Shown piece after piece: positions 9,038 through 18,879 of a DNA stretch of 64,000 nt; position 1 is the first letter of the stretch; every line of letters starts with the position of its first letter. Both the position numbers and the translations under genes were made by a program. Origin of the DNA: Prauserella halophila (GTDB taxonomy: Bacteria > Actinomycetota > Actinomycetes > Mycobacteriales > Pseudonocardiaceae); assembly GCF_024171895.1 (NCBI RefSeq), contig NZ_JAMTCQ010000013.1, forward strand, positions 124,001-188,000. Reading direction: 5' to 3'. Under the pieces are notes generated by a model. It saw nothing but the letters and a program-made list of their open reading frames with translations. It was not told the DNA's origin and searched no databases.

Positions 9038-9631
9038 ATGGACTCGAAGACGCTGCGGACGGCCTTTGGCCGCTTCGCCACCGGCGTCACCGTGATCACC
9101 TGCCGGTCGAGCGACGGCGAGCCGCACGGGGCGACGGTGACGGCGTTCATGCCGGTCTCGCTCGACCCGCCGCTCATCACGGTCGCCCTGACCCGCACCT
9201 CCCGAGCCTGCGCCTACCTCGACGGTGCGCCGTTCGCGGTCAACGTACTCGCCGCCGATCAGGCCGAGGTCGCGATGAACTTCGCGGGCCGGCCTGCGGC
9301 CGATCCCGTCCGGTGGGAACCCGGTCCCACCGCACCGGTACTGGCGGGCACGGCCGCCACGGTCTCCTGCGGCCCGTATCGAACCGACGACGGTGGCGAT
9401 CACCTCCTGTTCCTGGGCGAGGTCGCCGCCGTGGAGACCACCACCCGTCCGCCCCTGCTGTTCTCCGACAGCACGTTCGTCGAGGTCGGCCGCCCCGCGA
9501 CCGAGTCCGTCTGGGCGGGTTCGTTCGACGACCCGCATTCCGGCTGGTTCGACGCCACCTGCGACTTCACCCCGATTTCCACCCGTCCGGCGCCGACCGT
9601 CGCCGGAACCGCCCCACGCGGGCGCCCGTAA
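9038..9631 (+). CDS. hpaC: NAD(P)H:flavin reductase, small component of a two-component monooxygenase
   Basis: 197 residues. It begins with the flavin reductase-like (FMN-binding split barrel) pattern LRTAFGRFATGVTVITCR, followed by MPVSLDPPLITVAL and FAVNVLAADQ. The ATG at 9038 follows TGGAGG by five bases; an upstream in-frame ATG at 9011 lacks such a site. It would supply reduced FADH2 to the oxygenase encoded 36 bases downstream. The symbol rests on this pairing. The C-terminal 15 residues are proline/arginine-rich and probably disordered. Confidence 0.82.
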   Translation: MDSKTLRTAFGRFATGVTVITCRSSDGEPHGATVTAFMPVSLDPPLITVALTRTSRACAYLDGAPFAVNVLAADQAEVAMNFAGRPAADPVRWEPGPTAPVLAGTAATVSCGPYRTDDGGDHLLFLGEVAAVETTTRPPLLFSDSTFVEVGRPATESVWAGSFDDPHSGWFDATCDFTPISTRPAPTVAGTAPRGRP

Positions 9632-9667
9632 CCGACCTCGTCCGCCCGAGTCTCAAAGGAGAGAGCC

Positions 9668-11254
9668 ATGACCGACACCACCACCTCGCAACAGTCCCTC
9701 GATTCCGACCCGCCCACGGTCAACCCGGCCGCCGGATCGGAGGCCAACAACCGCGCCAACTTCGCTGCCAATCCCATGACCGGCGACGACTACATCGAGA
9801 GCCTCCGCGACGGCCGGGAGATCTACCTCCACGGCGAGCGGGTCGACGACGTCACCACGCACCCCGCCTTCCGCAACCCGGTACGGATGACGGCGCGGCT
9901 CTACGACGCGCTCCACACCGGCCCGCACGTCGACGAGTTGACCGTGCCGACCGACACCGGAAACGGCGGCGTGACCATGCCGTTCTTCAAGACCCCGACG
10001 TCGTCGGCCGACCTGCTCAAGGAACGTGACGCGATCGCCCGCTGGGCCCGGCTGAGCTACGGGTGGATGGGCCGCTCCCCCGATTACAAGGCGAGCTTCC
10101 TCGGCACCCTGCACGCGAACCAGGAGCTCTACGCACCGTTCCAGGCCAACGCCGAACGCTGGTACCGCGAATCGCAGGAGAAGGTCCTCTACTGGAACCA
10201 CGCGATCATCAACCCGCCGGTCGACCGCGACCTGCCGCCGGACGAGGTCGGCGACGTCTACATGAAGGTGGAGAAGGAGACCGACGCGGGCCTGGTCGTC
10301 TCCGGTGCCAAGGTCGTCGCCACCGGCTCGGCCATCACCAACTACAACTTCATCGCCCACTACGGCCTGCCGATCAAGAAGAAGCAGTTCGCGCTGATCT
10401 GCACCGTTCCGATGGACGCCCCCGGCATCAAGCTCATCTGCCGCCCGTCGTACACGGAACAGGCCGCGAGGAACGGCACTCCGTTCGACTATCCGCTGTC
10501 GAGCCGGATGGACGAGAACGACACCATCTTCGTGTTCGACCAGGTGCTCGTGCCGTGGGAGAACGTGTTCATGTACGGCGACGTCGACCGCATCAACGCG
10601 TTCTTCCCCCAGTCCGGATTCCTGCCACGCTTCACCTTCCAGGGCGCGACGCGGCTGGCGGTCAAGCTCGACTTCCTCGCCGGCCTGCTACTCAAAGCCC
10701 TCGACGCCACCGGATCCGGCGGTTTCCGCGGTGTGCAGACCCGGGTCGGTGAGGTGATCGGCTGGCGCAACCTCTTCTGGTCGCTGAGCGAATCGATGGC
10801 CCGTGATCCCGAACCGTGGATCGGCGACGCCGTCATCCCGAAACTCGAGTACGGCCTCACCTACCGCATGTTCATGATGCAGGGCTACCCGCGGGTCAAG
10901 GAGATCATCGAGCAGGACGTCGCATCCGGGCTGATCTACCTCCCGTCCGGATCGGCCGACTTCAAGAGCGATGCGGTGCGGCCCTACCTGGACAAGTACG
11001 TCCGCGGTTCCAACGGCATCACCGCCGTCGACCGGGTCAAGGTGATGAAGGCGCTCTGGGATTCCATCGGCAGTGAGTTCGGCGGCAGGCACGAACTGTA
11101 CGAGCGCAACTACTCCGGCAATCACGAGAACGTGAAGGCCGAGCTGCTGTTCGCCGCCCAGAACCGCGGCGGCGTCAACCAGATGCGAGGGCTCGCCGAG
11201 GAATTCCTCGACGAGTACAACCTCGACGGGTGGACGGTGCCGGACCTGTTCTGA
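9668..11254 (+). CDS. hpaB: 4-hydroxyphenylacetate 3-hydroxylase family oxygenase (HpaB-like)
   Basis: 528 residues, the usual size of the FADH2-dependent oxygenase. Family features are the N-terminal [60 protein letters not shown] and, near the C-terminus, the [17 protein letters not shown] stretch. It hydroxylates a phenol ortho to an existing hydroxyl using flavin from the reductase. The start follows AAAGGAGAG. No homoprotocatechuate meta-cleavage genes follow, so the substrate may be a phenol other than 4-hydroxyphenylacetate. Confidence 0.85.
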   Translation: MTDTTTSQQSLDSDPPTVNPAAGSEANNRANFAANPMTGDDYIESLRDGREIYLHGERVDDVTTHPAFRNPVRMTARLYDALHTGPHVDELTVPTDTGNGGVTMPFFKTPTSSADLLKERDAIARWARLSYGWMGRSPDYKASFLGTLHANQELYAPFQANAERWYRESQEKVLYWNHAIINPPVDRDLPPDEVGDVYMKVEKETDAGLVVSGAKVVATGSAITNYNFIAHYGLPIKKKQFALICTVPMDAPGIKLICRPSYTEQAARNGTPFDYPLSSRMDENDTIFVFDQVLVPWENVFMYGDVDRINAFFPQSGFLPRFTFQGATRLAVKLDFLAGLLLKALDATGSGGFRGVQTRVGEVIGWRNLFWSLSESMARDPEPWIGDAVIPKLEYGLTYRMFMMQGYPRVKEIIEQDVASGLIYLPSGSADFKSDAVRPYLDKYVRGSNGITAVDRVKVMKALWDSIGSEFGGRHELYERNYSGNHENVKAELLFAAQNRGGVNQMRGLAEEFLDEYNLDGWTVPDLF

Positions 11255-11303
11255 GGCCCGGTCCGCCCGCACGTTCTGGCGCTGCCACAGCCCAGCGGAC
11301 GGG

Positions 11304-11341
11304 CCGCTGGTGGGTCACCGGTGCCGGTGGCCCACCAGCGG
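11304..11341. terminator. Bidirectional hairpin terminator between hpaB and the Mo-hydroxylase gene
   Basis: 16-bp inverted repeat with one mismatch (arms CCGCTGGTGGGTCACC and GGTGGCCCACCAGCGG) and a 6-base loop between two convergent genes. Confidence 0.7.
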
Positions 11342-11383
11342 CGTCCTCATCGTCGTGACCGCTCTCCGGAAACCGCGCCCGCA

Positions 11384-13747
11384 TCAGGACGGCGAGCGCC
11401 CGGCCCGGTTGATCGCCTCCCACACGCGGAACGGGGTTGCGGGCATGTCGATGTGGTCGACACCAAACGGTTGCAGCGCGTCGATGACAGCGTTGACGAC
11501 AGCGGGGGTCGAGGCGATCGAACCGGATTCCCCTGCGCCCTTGGCACCGAGCGCGTTCGTCGGCGACGGCGTCACCGTGTGATCGAGCGTGTAGTCGGGC
11601 AGTTCCGGGGCGCCGGCGACGAGGTAGTCGGCGAGCGAGGCACTCATGAGGTTGCCGTCGTCGTCGTAGACGGCGTCCTCGTACAGGGCCTGGCCGATAC
11701 CCTGCGCGATACCACCGTGCATCTGCCCGTCCACAATGGCCGGATTGATCACGGTCCCGCAGTCGTCGACGGCGAAGTAGTCGGGAATGGTGACCTTTCC
11801 CGTCTCGGTGTCCACCTCGACGACACACACGTGGGTGCCGAACGGGTAGGTGAAGTTCGGCGGGTCGAAGAACTGCTCCTCCGACAGTCCCGGTTCCATC
11901 CCTTCCGGCAGATCCGCGGCCAGATAGGCGGCTCCGGCGACCTCCTGGATCGTCACGCTGCTGCCGGAGACGCCCGCGACCGAGAACGCGCCCCCGGAGA
12001 ACTCGAGGTCCTGCTCGGCGGCCTCCAGCAGGTGGGCGGCGAGTGTGCGCGCCTTGGCCAGCACCTTCTCGCAGGCCAGGTGTACCGCGGTACCGCCGAC
12101 GGCGGCGCTGCGCGAGCCGTAGGTGTCGAGACCGTACGGGGCCGCCTGCGTGTCGCCGTGCACGACCTCGACGCTGTCCATGGGCACGCCGAGGCCGTCG
12201 GCCACGATCTGCGCCCACGTGGTCTCGTGGCCCTGCCCGTGGGGCGAGGTGCCGGTCACCACCTGAACTGCCCCGGTGGACAGCATGCGCACGCTGGCCA
12301 TCTCCCACCCGGGGGCGCCGAGCCGTAGCGCGGCGGTCATCTTCGACGGGGACAGGCCGCCGTTCTCGGTGTAGCTGCACAGCCCGATCCCGAGCTGTAC
12401 CCGATCGCCCGCATCGCGCCGACGGCGCTGCTCGGCGCGCAACCCCTCGTAACCGGACAGTTCGAGAGCCTTGTCGAGCGCGAGTTCGTAGTTGCCGGAG
12501 TCCATCTCCAGTCCTGCCGGCGTGGTGGCCCCGTTGTCGAAAGCAGGGTGGTAGTTGCGTCGGCGCACCTCGGCCGGATCCATCCCGAGCCTGCGCGAGA
12601 GGGCATCCATGGCACGTTCGACGCCGTAGATGCCTTCGGTCCTGCCGGCGCCGCGGTAGGAATCCGTGGGCGTCTTGTTCGTGAAGACGCCCTTGCACTC
12701 GATCGAGAACGAGCCGAACGAGTACACGCCGGGAAAGATGAACGCGCTCAACACTGGGATTCCGGGGGTGAGGAGCTGCAGGTAGGCACCCATGTCGGCG
12801 AGGATGCGCACGCGCATGCCGAGCACCGTGCCGTCGGCACGGGCGGCGAGTTCGACGTACTGCACCTGCCCCCGGCCGTGGGTCATCGTCTGGCTGTCCT
12901 CGGAACGCGTCGCAACCCACTTGACCGGGACGGACAGCCGGCGAGCCAGGGCGATGCCGATGCACTCCTCGGGATAGACGTTGAGCTTACCGCCGAATCC
13001 CCCGCCGACATCGGGAGCGATCACGCGGAGGTCCTGCTCCGGCACCGAACACACCCCTGCCAGGACGCTGCGCAGGATGTGCGGGATCTGGGTCGAGGAG
13101 TACAGCGTGAAGCCCCGGCCCGTGGGTTCCGGGGTGACCACGACGGCACGCTCTTCGACCGGAGTGGGCTGCAGGCGCTGCTGTACGTAGCGCTCCGACA
13201 CGGTGACATCGGCCGCGGCGAACGCCTGCTCCACGTCGCCGGTCGCCAGCGACCAGGTGTAGCTCTCGTTGCTGTCGAACCGGTCGTGCACCGGTGGACC
13301 GCCCGCGAGGCTGTCCTCCACGTCAAGGGCGGGATCGGCAGGCTCGTAGTCGACGTCGATGTACTCGAGCGCGTCCTGCGCCGAGGAGACGTCGGTCGCG
13401 GCGACCACCGCGACCGCCTCGCCCGCGAACCGCACCTGATCGACGGCGACGGGCAGGTGATCGGGGATCCTGATGTCCTCGGTCACCGGCCAGGCGCACG
13501 GGATGCCGGACCACTCGTCGGCGAGATCGGCGCCGGTGAACACGCCGACCACTCCCGGGCGCCGGGTCGCCTCCGAGACGTCGATCGACTCGATGCGGGC
13601 ACGCGCGAAGGGGCTGCGCAGCACCGCGACGTGCACCGTACCGGGCGGCGCGATGTTGCCGGTCCATCTCCCCTTCCCCGTCAACAGCTGGGGATCCTCC
13701 TTGCGAGGGACGGCGGTCCCCACACTCGGGCGGAGCGTCTCGGTCAT
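11384..13747 (-). CDS. Xanthine dehydrogenase/CO dehydrogenase-family molybdopterin large subunit (orphan)
   Basis: 787 residues. The start LRPSVGTAVPRKEDPQLLTG is typical of CoxL-like large subunits. The Mo-site loop reads SYRGAGR, the form-II type, not the AYXCSFR loop of true aerobic CO dehydrogenase. The C-terminal GAKGAGESGSIA contains the catalytic glutamate. It should hydroxylate an N-heterocycle or aldehyde at a Mo-cofactor site. The usual [2Fe-2S] small subunit and FAD medium subunit are not next to it. It follows the biotin carboxylase after about 98 bases on the same strand and may belong to the pxp-type operon. Partner subunits must be encoded elsewhere. Confidence 0.83.
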   Translation of the reverse strand: MTETLRPSVGTAVPRKEDPQLLTGKGRWTGNIAPPGTVHVAVLRSPFARARIESIDVSEATRRPGVVGVFTGADLADEWSGIPCAWPVTEDIRIPDHLPVAVDQVRFAGEAVAVVAATDVSSAQDALEYIDVDYEPADPALDVEDSLAGGPPVHDRFDSNESYTWSLATGDVEQAFAAADVTVSERYVQQRLQPTPVEERAVVVTPEPTGRGFTLYSSTQIPHILRSVLAGVCSVPEQDLRVIAPDVGGGFGGKLNVYPEECIGIALARRLSVPVKWVATRSEDSQTMTHGRGQVQYVELAARADGTVLGMRVRILADMGAYLQLLTPGIPVLSAFIFPGVYSFGSFSIECKGVFTNKTPTDSYRGAGRTEGIYGVERAMDALSRRLGMDPAEVRRRNYHPAFDNGATTPAGLEMDSGNYELALDKALELSGYEGLRAEQRRRRDAGDRVQLGIGLCSYTENGGLSPSKMTAALRLGAPGWEMASVRMLSTGAVQVVTGTSPHGQGHETTWAQIVADGLGVPMDSVEVVHGDTQAAPYGLDTYGSRSAAVGGTAVHLACEKVLAKARTLAAHLLEAAEQDLEFSGGAFSVAGVSGSSVTIQEVAGAAYLAADLPEGMEPGLSEEQFFDPPNFTYPFGTHVCVVEVDTETGKVTIPDYFAVDDCGTVINPAIVDGQMHGGIAQGIGQALYEDAVYDDDGNLMSASLADYLVAGAPELPDYTLDHTVTPSPTNALGAKGAGESGSIASTPAVVNAVIDALQPFGVDHIDMPATPFRVWEAINRAGRSPS

Positions 13748-13845
13748 GATGGCACCCTCCTGCTACAGCGACGATCGATTCGGACGGGGACCGGGAAACC
13801 GACGAGGCAACGGTCGTCCACAGTGGACCTACCGGAACCGGGTTC

Positions 13846-15189
13846 CTACGTCGAGTCCGGCAACAGTTCCTCCAGCCACTTCGTGTGCACGGCCCCCGTG
13901 CGCAGGTCGGGCTCGTCGAGCAGCCGCCGGTGCATCGACACCGTCGTGGGGACACCCTCCACCCGCAGCTCGGCGAGCGCCTGCCTGCCGCGGGCGAAGG
14001 CGGCGTCGCGGTCCGGTCCGGAGCAGATCAGTTTGGCGATCATCGAGTCGTAGAACGGGCCGATCCGGTCCCCGGCGACGAAACCCGTGTCGACCCGGAC
14101 CCCGGGCCCTCCCGGAAGGTCCAGTCTGGACAGATCGCCCGGAGTGGGCCGGAACCCGTTGTCCGGATCCTCGGCGTTGATCCGCAGTTCCACCGCCGCG
14201 CCGCGGATCCGCACGTCGTCCTGGGAGAAGGAGACCGGTTCGCCCGCCGCGATACGCAACTGCTCGCCCACCAGGTCCACTCCGGTGACGGCCTCGCTGA
14301 TGGGGTGTTCGACCTGGATCCGGGTGTTCATCTCGATGAAGAAGAACTCCCCCGACGGCGTCAGCAGGAACTCGACGGTTCCCGCACCCACGTAGCCGAC
14401 CTGGCGCGCCAGCCGCACGGCCGCCTCGTTGATGCTCGCGCGCGTCTCGGCAGCCAGCCCGGGGGCCGGTGCCTCCTCGATGAGCTTCTGCCTGCGCCGC
14501 TGCACCGAACAGTCCCGTTCGAACGTGTGCACCACGTTGCCGGCGTGGTCGCCCAGGATCTGCACCTCGATGTGGCGGGCGCCGTCGATCGCCCGTTCCA
14601 GGTAGACCGTGTCATCACTGAAGGCCGACCGGGCCTCGGCCTGAGCGGCGGGCAGCACCTCGGCGAGCTCCTCGCGCGACGCCACGGGCCGGATGCCCCG
14701 GCCTCCACCGCCGGCTGCCGCCTTGACCAGCACCGGGTAGCCGACGTGCTCGGCGGCCGCGAGCGCCTCGTCGACGTCACCGACCGGGCCGCTGCCGGGC
14801 ACGATCGGCACGTCGGCCCGCTTCGCCGCGTCGCGTGCGGCCGCCTTGTCACCCATCGTCTCGATCGTCGACACCGAGGGTCCCACGAACGTCAGGCCCG
14901 CATCGGCGAACTCCTTGGCGGCGCCGGGGCGCTCGGACAGGAACCCGTACCCCGGATGCACGGCGTCCGCACCGGTCGTTTCGGCCGCCTCGACCAAGGC
15001 AGCCGAGTTCAGATACGACTTCGCCGCCGCCGACTTGCCGATGTGCACAGCGGTACCGGCCAACTGCACCCACCGGCTGTGCTCGTCCGCATCGGAGTAG
15101 ACGGCGACGGTCTCCAGTCCCGCGGCGTGCGCGGCCCGGATGATACGAACCGCGATCTCGCCCCGGTTGGCCACCAGGACCCGTCTCAT
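13846..15189 (-). CDS. Biotin carboxylase subunit (AccC-like)
   Basis: 447 residues. Features in order: RRVLVANRGEIAVRIIRAAH at the start, HPGYGFLSE, the glycine-rich ATP-grasp loop AAAGGGGRGI, FERDCSVQRRRQKLIEEAPAP and EMNTRIQVEHPISE. It carboxylates a biotin carrier protein with ATP and bicarbonate. Its start overlaps the carrier stop by four bases (ATGA), so the two are coupled. Together with PxpB/PxpC-like carboxyltransferase-fold proteins in the same operon it makes a complete set of biotin-carboxylase parts; a role in fatty-acid synthesis is unlikely in this setting. Confidence 0.87.
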   Translation of the reverse strand: MRRVLVANRGEIAVRIIRAAHAAGLETVAVYSDADEHSRWVQLAGTAVHIGKSAAAKSYLNSAALVEAAETTGADAVHPGYGFLSERPGAAKEFADAGLTFVGPSVSTIETMGDKAAARDAAKRADVPIVPGSGPVGDVDEALAAAEHVGYPVLVKAAAGGGGRGIRPVASREELAEVLPAAQAEARSAFSDDTVYLERAIDGARHIEVQILGDHAGNVVHTFERDCSVQRRRQKLIEEAPAPGLAAETRASINEAAVRLARQVGYVGAGTVEFLLTPSGEFFFIEMNTRIQVEHPISEAVTGVDLVGEQLRIAAGEPVSFSQDDVRIRGAAVELRINAEDPDNGFRPTPGDLSRLDLPGGPGVRVDTGFVAGDRIGPFYDSMIAKLICSGPDRDAAFARGRQALAELRVEGVPTTVSMHRRLLDEPDLRTGAVHTKWLEELLPDST

Positions 15190-15425
15190 GCCTCACCCAG
15201 CCGCACGATGTCCTGGCCCACGTCGACCTCGTCCCCGTCGGCCACGAGGAATTCGGCGACCGTCCCCGCTGCGTCGGCCTTGAGCTCGTTGAACGTTTTC
15301 ATCACCTCGATCAGGGCGATGGTCTGACCCGCGCTGATCTCCTCACCGTCGTCGACGTAGACGGGCTTCTCCGGCGCAGGCCGCCGGTAGAACACACCCG
15401 GCATCTGAGCCTTGATCGTTGCCAT
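15186..15425 (-). CDS. Biotin carboxyl carrier protein
   Basis: 79 residues making one biotinyl/lipoyl domain. The biotinylation site is EVMKTFNEL (Lys near residue 47). It is much shorter than E. coli AccB, which has an extra N-terminal linker. The ATG at 15425 was chosen because homology begins at IKAQMPGVFYRRP and GGGAGG lies upstream; longer readings are not supported. It shuttles carboxyl-biotin between the biotin carboxylase encoded next and, presumably, the PxpB/PxpC pair encoded before it. Confidence 0.88.
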   Translation of the reverse strand: MATIKAQMPGVFYRRPAPEKPVYVDDGEEISAGQTIALIEVMKTFNELKADAAGTVAEFLVADGDEVDVGQDIVRLGEA

Positions 15426-15441
15426 GGTTCGCTCTGCCTCC

Positions 15442-16419
15442 CTACCGTGCAATCTCGCGGCGGACCCGTTCGATCCGCTCGCGACGGTCCCGTCGAGCCG
15501 CCAGCGCCGTGTCCAGATCCACCGAGGTGAACCGGACCGCGTCACCGGTCTTGGTCTGCGCGATACGGTCCCGGTCGACGGAGATCACGGTGCCGATCGT
15601 CGCGTAGCCGCCGCCGGTGACGGCGTCGTTGAGCAGGACGATCGGCTCGTCCCCGCCGGGCACCTGGATCGAGCCGACCGGATACCCCAGGTCGACGACG
15701 TTGGCCGGGTCACTGCCCGCTCCGAACGGTTGCTCGCGTTCGGTGAAGTCGAGACTGCCGCCCCGCAGCCGGTACCCGACCCGGTCGGCGTCCTTGGTGA
15801 CCTTCCAATCGGTGCCCAGGAACGAAGCCAGCGCTCCCTCGGTGAGGCGGTAGGAGCACAGACCGACGACCGTGCGCAGTTCCGCAGGAACGTCCAGCGC
15901 GGGACGGAGCGCCTCCGGCACCGCCGCTCCCCCACGCGCCCGACCGCCGGCGGCTCCCAGCGGGAGCGTTTCGTCGTCGACGAGCTTGCGCCCCTGGTGT
16001 CCGCCGATCCCGGTCAGCGTGTACGTCGACCGCGAACCCAGGTACACCGGTACGTCGATGCCGCCGCTCACGGCGACGTAGACCCGGCAGCCCGAGCGGA
16101 TCATGGCGAACTCCAGCACGTCGCCGGCCCCGACGCGCATCGCGGTCCAGGGCTCGACGGACTCGCCGTTGACCGTCACGGGTACATCCGCACCGGTCAC
16201 GGCCACCATCCGGTCGTCGGTGAACTCCAGTCTCGGGCCCACGTAGGTGCCTTCCAGCACCCCGGCGTCGTCCGGGTTGCCCACCAGCATGTTGGCCACG
16301 ACCGCCGAATAGACGTCCATCGCGCCGGACGGCGGCATCCCCATGTGGTAGTAACCGAACCTGCCCGTGTCCTGCACCGTCGTGTACAGGCCACCGGATC
16401 GCACCAGCAGCTCGTTCAT
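15442..16419 (-). CDS. pxpC: PxpC-like 5-oxoprolinase/biotin-dependent carboxyltransferase-fold subunit
   Basis: 325 residues. The start LLVRSGGLYTTVQDTGRFGYYHMGMPPSGAMD is the AHS2/KipA (CT_A_B) family signature; shown in parts, LYTTVQDTGR and GMPPSGAMD are the key pieces. In E. coli, PxpC with PxpB and PxpA cleaves 5-oxoproline using ATP; the same fold occurs in the carboxyltransferase part of urea carboxylase. It overlaps pxpB by four bases. Because a biotin carrier and carboxylase follow directly, it may act in carboxyl transfer and not only as an oxoprolinase subunit. Confidence 0.85.
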   Translation of the reverse strand: MNELLVRSGGLYTTVQDTGRFGYYHMGMPPSGAMDVYSAVVANMLVGNPDDAGVLEGTYVGPRLEFTDDRMVAVTGADVPVTVNGESVEPWTAMRVGAGDVLEFAMIRSGCRVYVAVSGGIDVPVYLGSRSTYTLTGIGGHQGRKLVDDETLPLGAAGGRARGGAAVPEALRPALDVPAELRTVVGLCSYRLTEGALASFLGTDWKVTKDADRVGYRLRGGSLDFTEREQPFGAGSDPANVVDLGYPVGSIQVPGGDEPIVLLNDAVTGGGYATIGTVISVDRDRIAQTKTGDAVRFTSVDLDTALAARRDRRERIERVRREIAR

Positions 16420-17315
16420 CGGTACAGCACCTCCAGCAGCTCACGGTTGACCGCATCGGGGTCGGCCAGCAGTGCGGCCGGCTCGAACTCGGCCTCACGG
16501 ATGCGGTAACGGAACGTGCCGTCCTCCACCCGCGATCGGGTCGCCTCGAACTCGGCCATGTCGATCGCCCGATAGCGCAGCACGTCGTTGGCGTTGGGGA
16601 AGCTGATGTCGTCGGCGAAGTCGGGCAGGCTCTGCGACAGGTCGAACACCGGGGCAGGCGCCATGCCGAACATCTGGTATCCGCCCGCGCCTCGCACCGG
16701 GTAGACCACCGCGAACGCACCGCCGAAACCGAACGTGCGCTCGGGGGTGTCGGTGCGCGGGCGCACGTACTTCGGTACCTGGATCTGACGCTCCCGCGGC
16801 ACCAGCTGGTAACAGAACGGCAGCCCGGGAACGAAGCCCAGCATCGTGACGATCCACGGCGCGCTGGTCATCGCGTCCACCACGCCCTGCACGCTGTCGA
16901 AACCGTTGATGCGCGCCGCGTACTCGAGGTCGGTGGCCTCGGGGTCCTGGTGCCGGTCCCGGAACCGCATGAGCGTCTCGTGGGTCCACGGGTCGTTGAA
17001 CAGAACGGGGACGTCCACCACCCGGGTCTTGAGTACGTAGTCCTCGGGCAGCGTGCCGACCGTGGACTCGAGCCTGCGCAGCTCCTCGACCAGTTCTCGC
17101 GGGTCGAGCCGGTCGGGGTCGACCTGAACCATGTAGGACGCGTTGGACGGGCAGATGTCGACGACCCCGTCGATCGCCTCCTCCCGCAGGGCATTGGTCA
17201 CGGCCATCCCCGCGAAGTTCGCCTCCAGGCTCATGGCCTGGTCCAGCTCGACGAAGACGAATTCGTCCCCGCCGTACTCGTAGCGCGCGGGTGGCAGTTG
17301 GATCTTCTCGGTCAT
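16416..17315 (-). CDS. pxpB: PxpB-like 5-oxoprolinase/carboxyltransferase-fold subunit
   Basis: 299 residues of the AHS1/KipI (CT_C_D) family, with PVLFNDPWTHETL, the hallmark MLGFVPGLPFCYQL and VVYPVRGAGGYQMFGMAP. It is longer at the N-terminus than E. coli PxpB. The ATG at 17315 follows GGAGG; further upstream open frame crosses the regulatory region and is not credible. First gene of the leftward operon pxpB-pxpC-carrier-carboxylase, diverging from a PucR regulator. It pairs with PxpC. Confidence 0.84.
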   Translation of the reverse strand: MTEKIQLPPARYEYGGDEFVFVELDQAMSLEANFAGMAVTNALREEAIDGVVDICPSNASYMVQVDPDRLDPRELVEELRRLESTVGTLPEDYVLKTRVVDVPVLFNDPWTHETLMRFRDRHQDPEATDLEYAARINGFDSVQGVVDAMTSAPWIVTMLGFVPGLPFCYQLVPRERQIQVPKYVRPRTDTPERTFGFGGAFAVVYPVRGAGGYQMFGMAPAPVFDLSQSLPDFADDISFPNANDVLRYRAIDMAEFEATRSRVEDGTFRYRIREAEFEPAALLADPDAVNRELLEVLYR

Positions 17316-17395
17316 CACCACGCCTCCCAATGTGTCGGCGATCACAACACTCTGCCCGGTGTCCCCGCGCTCCGCCAGTGAAACTCTGCACAACA

Positions 17396-17412
17396 CCACT
17401 CCGCGAGAGTGG
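17396..17412. promoter_or_regulatory. Palindromic operator candidate between pxpB and the pucR-type gene
   Basis: CCACTC-CGCGA-GAGTGG, perfect 6-bp arms with a 5-bp spacer, lying 24 bases before the regulator start and 80 bases before the pxpB start. Flanking CACAA and TTGTG add partial outer symmetry. Likely site for the PucR-type regulator itself (inference). Confidence 0.45.
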
Positions 17413-17436
17413 ACAGATTGTGGAAAACTACTGGGT

Positions 17437-18879
17437 ATGCCGACTGCGAGCGATCTGACCGGACACGCGCAGCTCGGGCTGACACTGCGCGCGGGACATG
17501 CCGGTGCCGATCGCCCGATCTCCTGGGTGCACGCCAGCGAACTCACCGATCCCACGCAGTTCCTTTCCGGCGGCGAGCTGCTGCTGACCACCGGATTCGC
17601 GCTGCCGGAGACGCGGGACGGGCAGGCCGCCTACATCGGCAGACTCGCCGCGGCCGGCCTGTCCGGGCTCGGTTTCGGTGTCCAACTGGGGCACGACGAG
17701 ATCCCCGAGCCGCTGCTGGCGGCTGCCGAGGCGTCATACCTTCCGGTACTCGAGGTACCGCACCGCACCCCGTTCATCGAGATCAGCAAAACCGTCTCGC
17801 AAGCACTGGCCGACACCCGCAGCGCCGAAGCACACCGGTTCGAGACGGCCCGCACCGCACTCACCACCGCCGCCATGCGCGGTGAAGACCTCGGCGGGCT
17901 GATCGGCAGGCTCGCCACCGAACTCACCTGCTGGGCGGTGCTCCTGAATCCCGACGGCACCGTGGTGCACGCCGAGCCGACACGGGCGGCCGAGCACACG
18001 TACGCCCTGGCCCCCGACCTCGACCGGCTCCGCGCCGTACGCCCGCCCTCCAGCATCGGTTCGTCGGCCGACGGCGAGTACGTCGCGGCGCATTCACTGG
18101 GCGGCGGGCACAGGCTGGCGGGATTCCTCGTCGTCGGCCGGGACCACACCTTCACCTCGACCGATCACCACATCACGCACGCGGCGTCCTCGTTGCTCTC
18201 GATCGCCCTGACGCGGGCCCGGTCCGCAGCCGATCCACGCCTGCGGGCCATCGCACTGAAGCTGCTGCTCACGGGACATCGCACGGCGTTCGACGAGCTC
18301 GCCGACCCGCTCGGGATGAAGCTTCCCGGCGAACCCGTCGTCGTGCTGGCCGGATCCGGCCATTCGCCCACGCTGGTGGACAGCTCCGCCACGTCGGACC
18401 TGCTGGCCGCCGATCTCGACGGCGAACTGGTCGCGGTGGCCTCCGCCGCGCAACAGCTTCCCTCCGCCCGCCACCTGGGCGTATCCCCACCGACCGAGTT
18501 GGACGGACTGCCCGGTGCCTACCGGCAGGCCAGGCAGGCGCTGACGGAGGCCACCCGGCACGGCGCGGCGGTCATCCGGTTCGACGATCTCGGCGTCGGA
18601 CTGCTGCACGACGTCACCGACCAGGGCATCGGCAGCCGCGCCGAAGCGATGCTGCGCCCGTTGTCCGCACACGACGCCCAGCAGCGCGGTGAACTGGTGC
18701 GGTCATTGCGCGCCTGGATCGCCCACCACGGGCACTGGGACCCCGCCGCGGCGGAACTCGGGGTGCACCGGCACACGCTCCGGCACCGGATGAGCAAGGT
18801 CGCCGCGCTCCTCGACTGCAACCTGGACTCACCCGATGTTCGCGCGCAGCTCTGGTTGGCGCTCCGGCTGGTGTCGTAG
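17437..18879 (+). CDS. PucR-family transcriptional regulator
   Basis: 480 residues. The N-terminal PucR (purine catabolism regulator) domain reads ISWVHASELTDPTQFLSGGELLLTTGFA at about residues 28-55 (key parts WVHASEL and GGELLLTTG). The C-terminal HTH_30 region has HHGHWDPAAAELGVHRHTLR near residue 435. The start at the ATG at 17437 fits the beginning of homology; no strong ribosome site is visible and an upstream in-frame start would run into the operator region. It sits between and diverges from the pxp operon, with pxpA downstream, so it very likely senses a nitrogenous substrate of this cluster. Confidence 0.86.
   Translation: MPTASDLTGHAQLGLTLRAGHAGADRPISWVHASELTDPTQFLSGGELLLTTGFALPETRDGQAAYIGRLAAAGLSGLGFGVQLGHDEIPEPLLAAAEASYLPVLEVPHRTPFIEISKTVSQALADTRSAEAHRFETARTALTTAAMRGEDLGGLIGRLATELTCWAVLLNPDGTVVHAEPTRAAEHTYALAPDLDRLRAVRPPSSIGSSADGEYVAAHSLGGGHRLAGFLVVGRDHTFTSTDHHITHAASSLLSIALTRARSAADPRLRAIALKLLLTGHRTAFDELADPLGMKLPGEPVVVLAGSGHSPTLVDSSATSDLLAADLDGELVAVASAAQQLPSARHLGVSPPTELDGLPGAYRQARQALTEATRHGAAVIRFDDLGVGLLHDVTDQGIGSRAEAMLRPLSAHDAQQRGELVRSLRAWIAHHGHWDPAAAELGVHRHTLRHRMSKVAALLDCNLDSPDVRAQLWLALRLVS

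Noticed and set aside
11384-13747. Aerobic carbon monoxide dehydrogenase large subunit (CoxL form I)
   Set aside because: The active-site loop is SYRGAGR and lacks the AYXCSFR Cys; CoxS and CoxM are absent.
13846-15425. Fatty-acid acetyl-CoA carboxylase subunits
   Set aside because: Operon context with PxpB/PxpC, the very short carrier and the lack of AccA/AccD make a catabolic role more likely.
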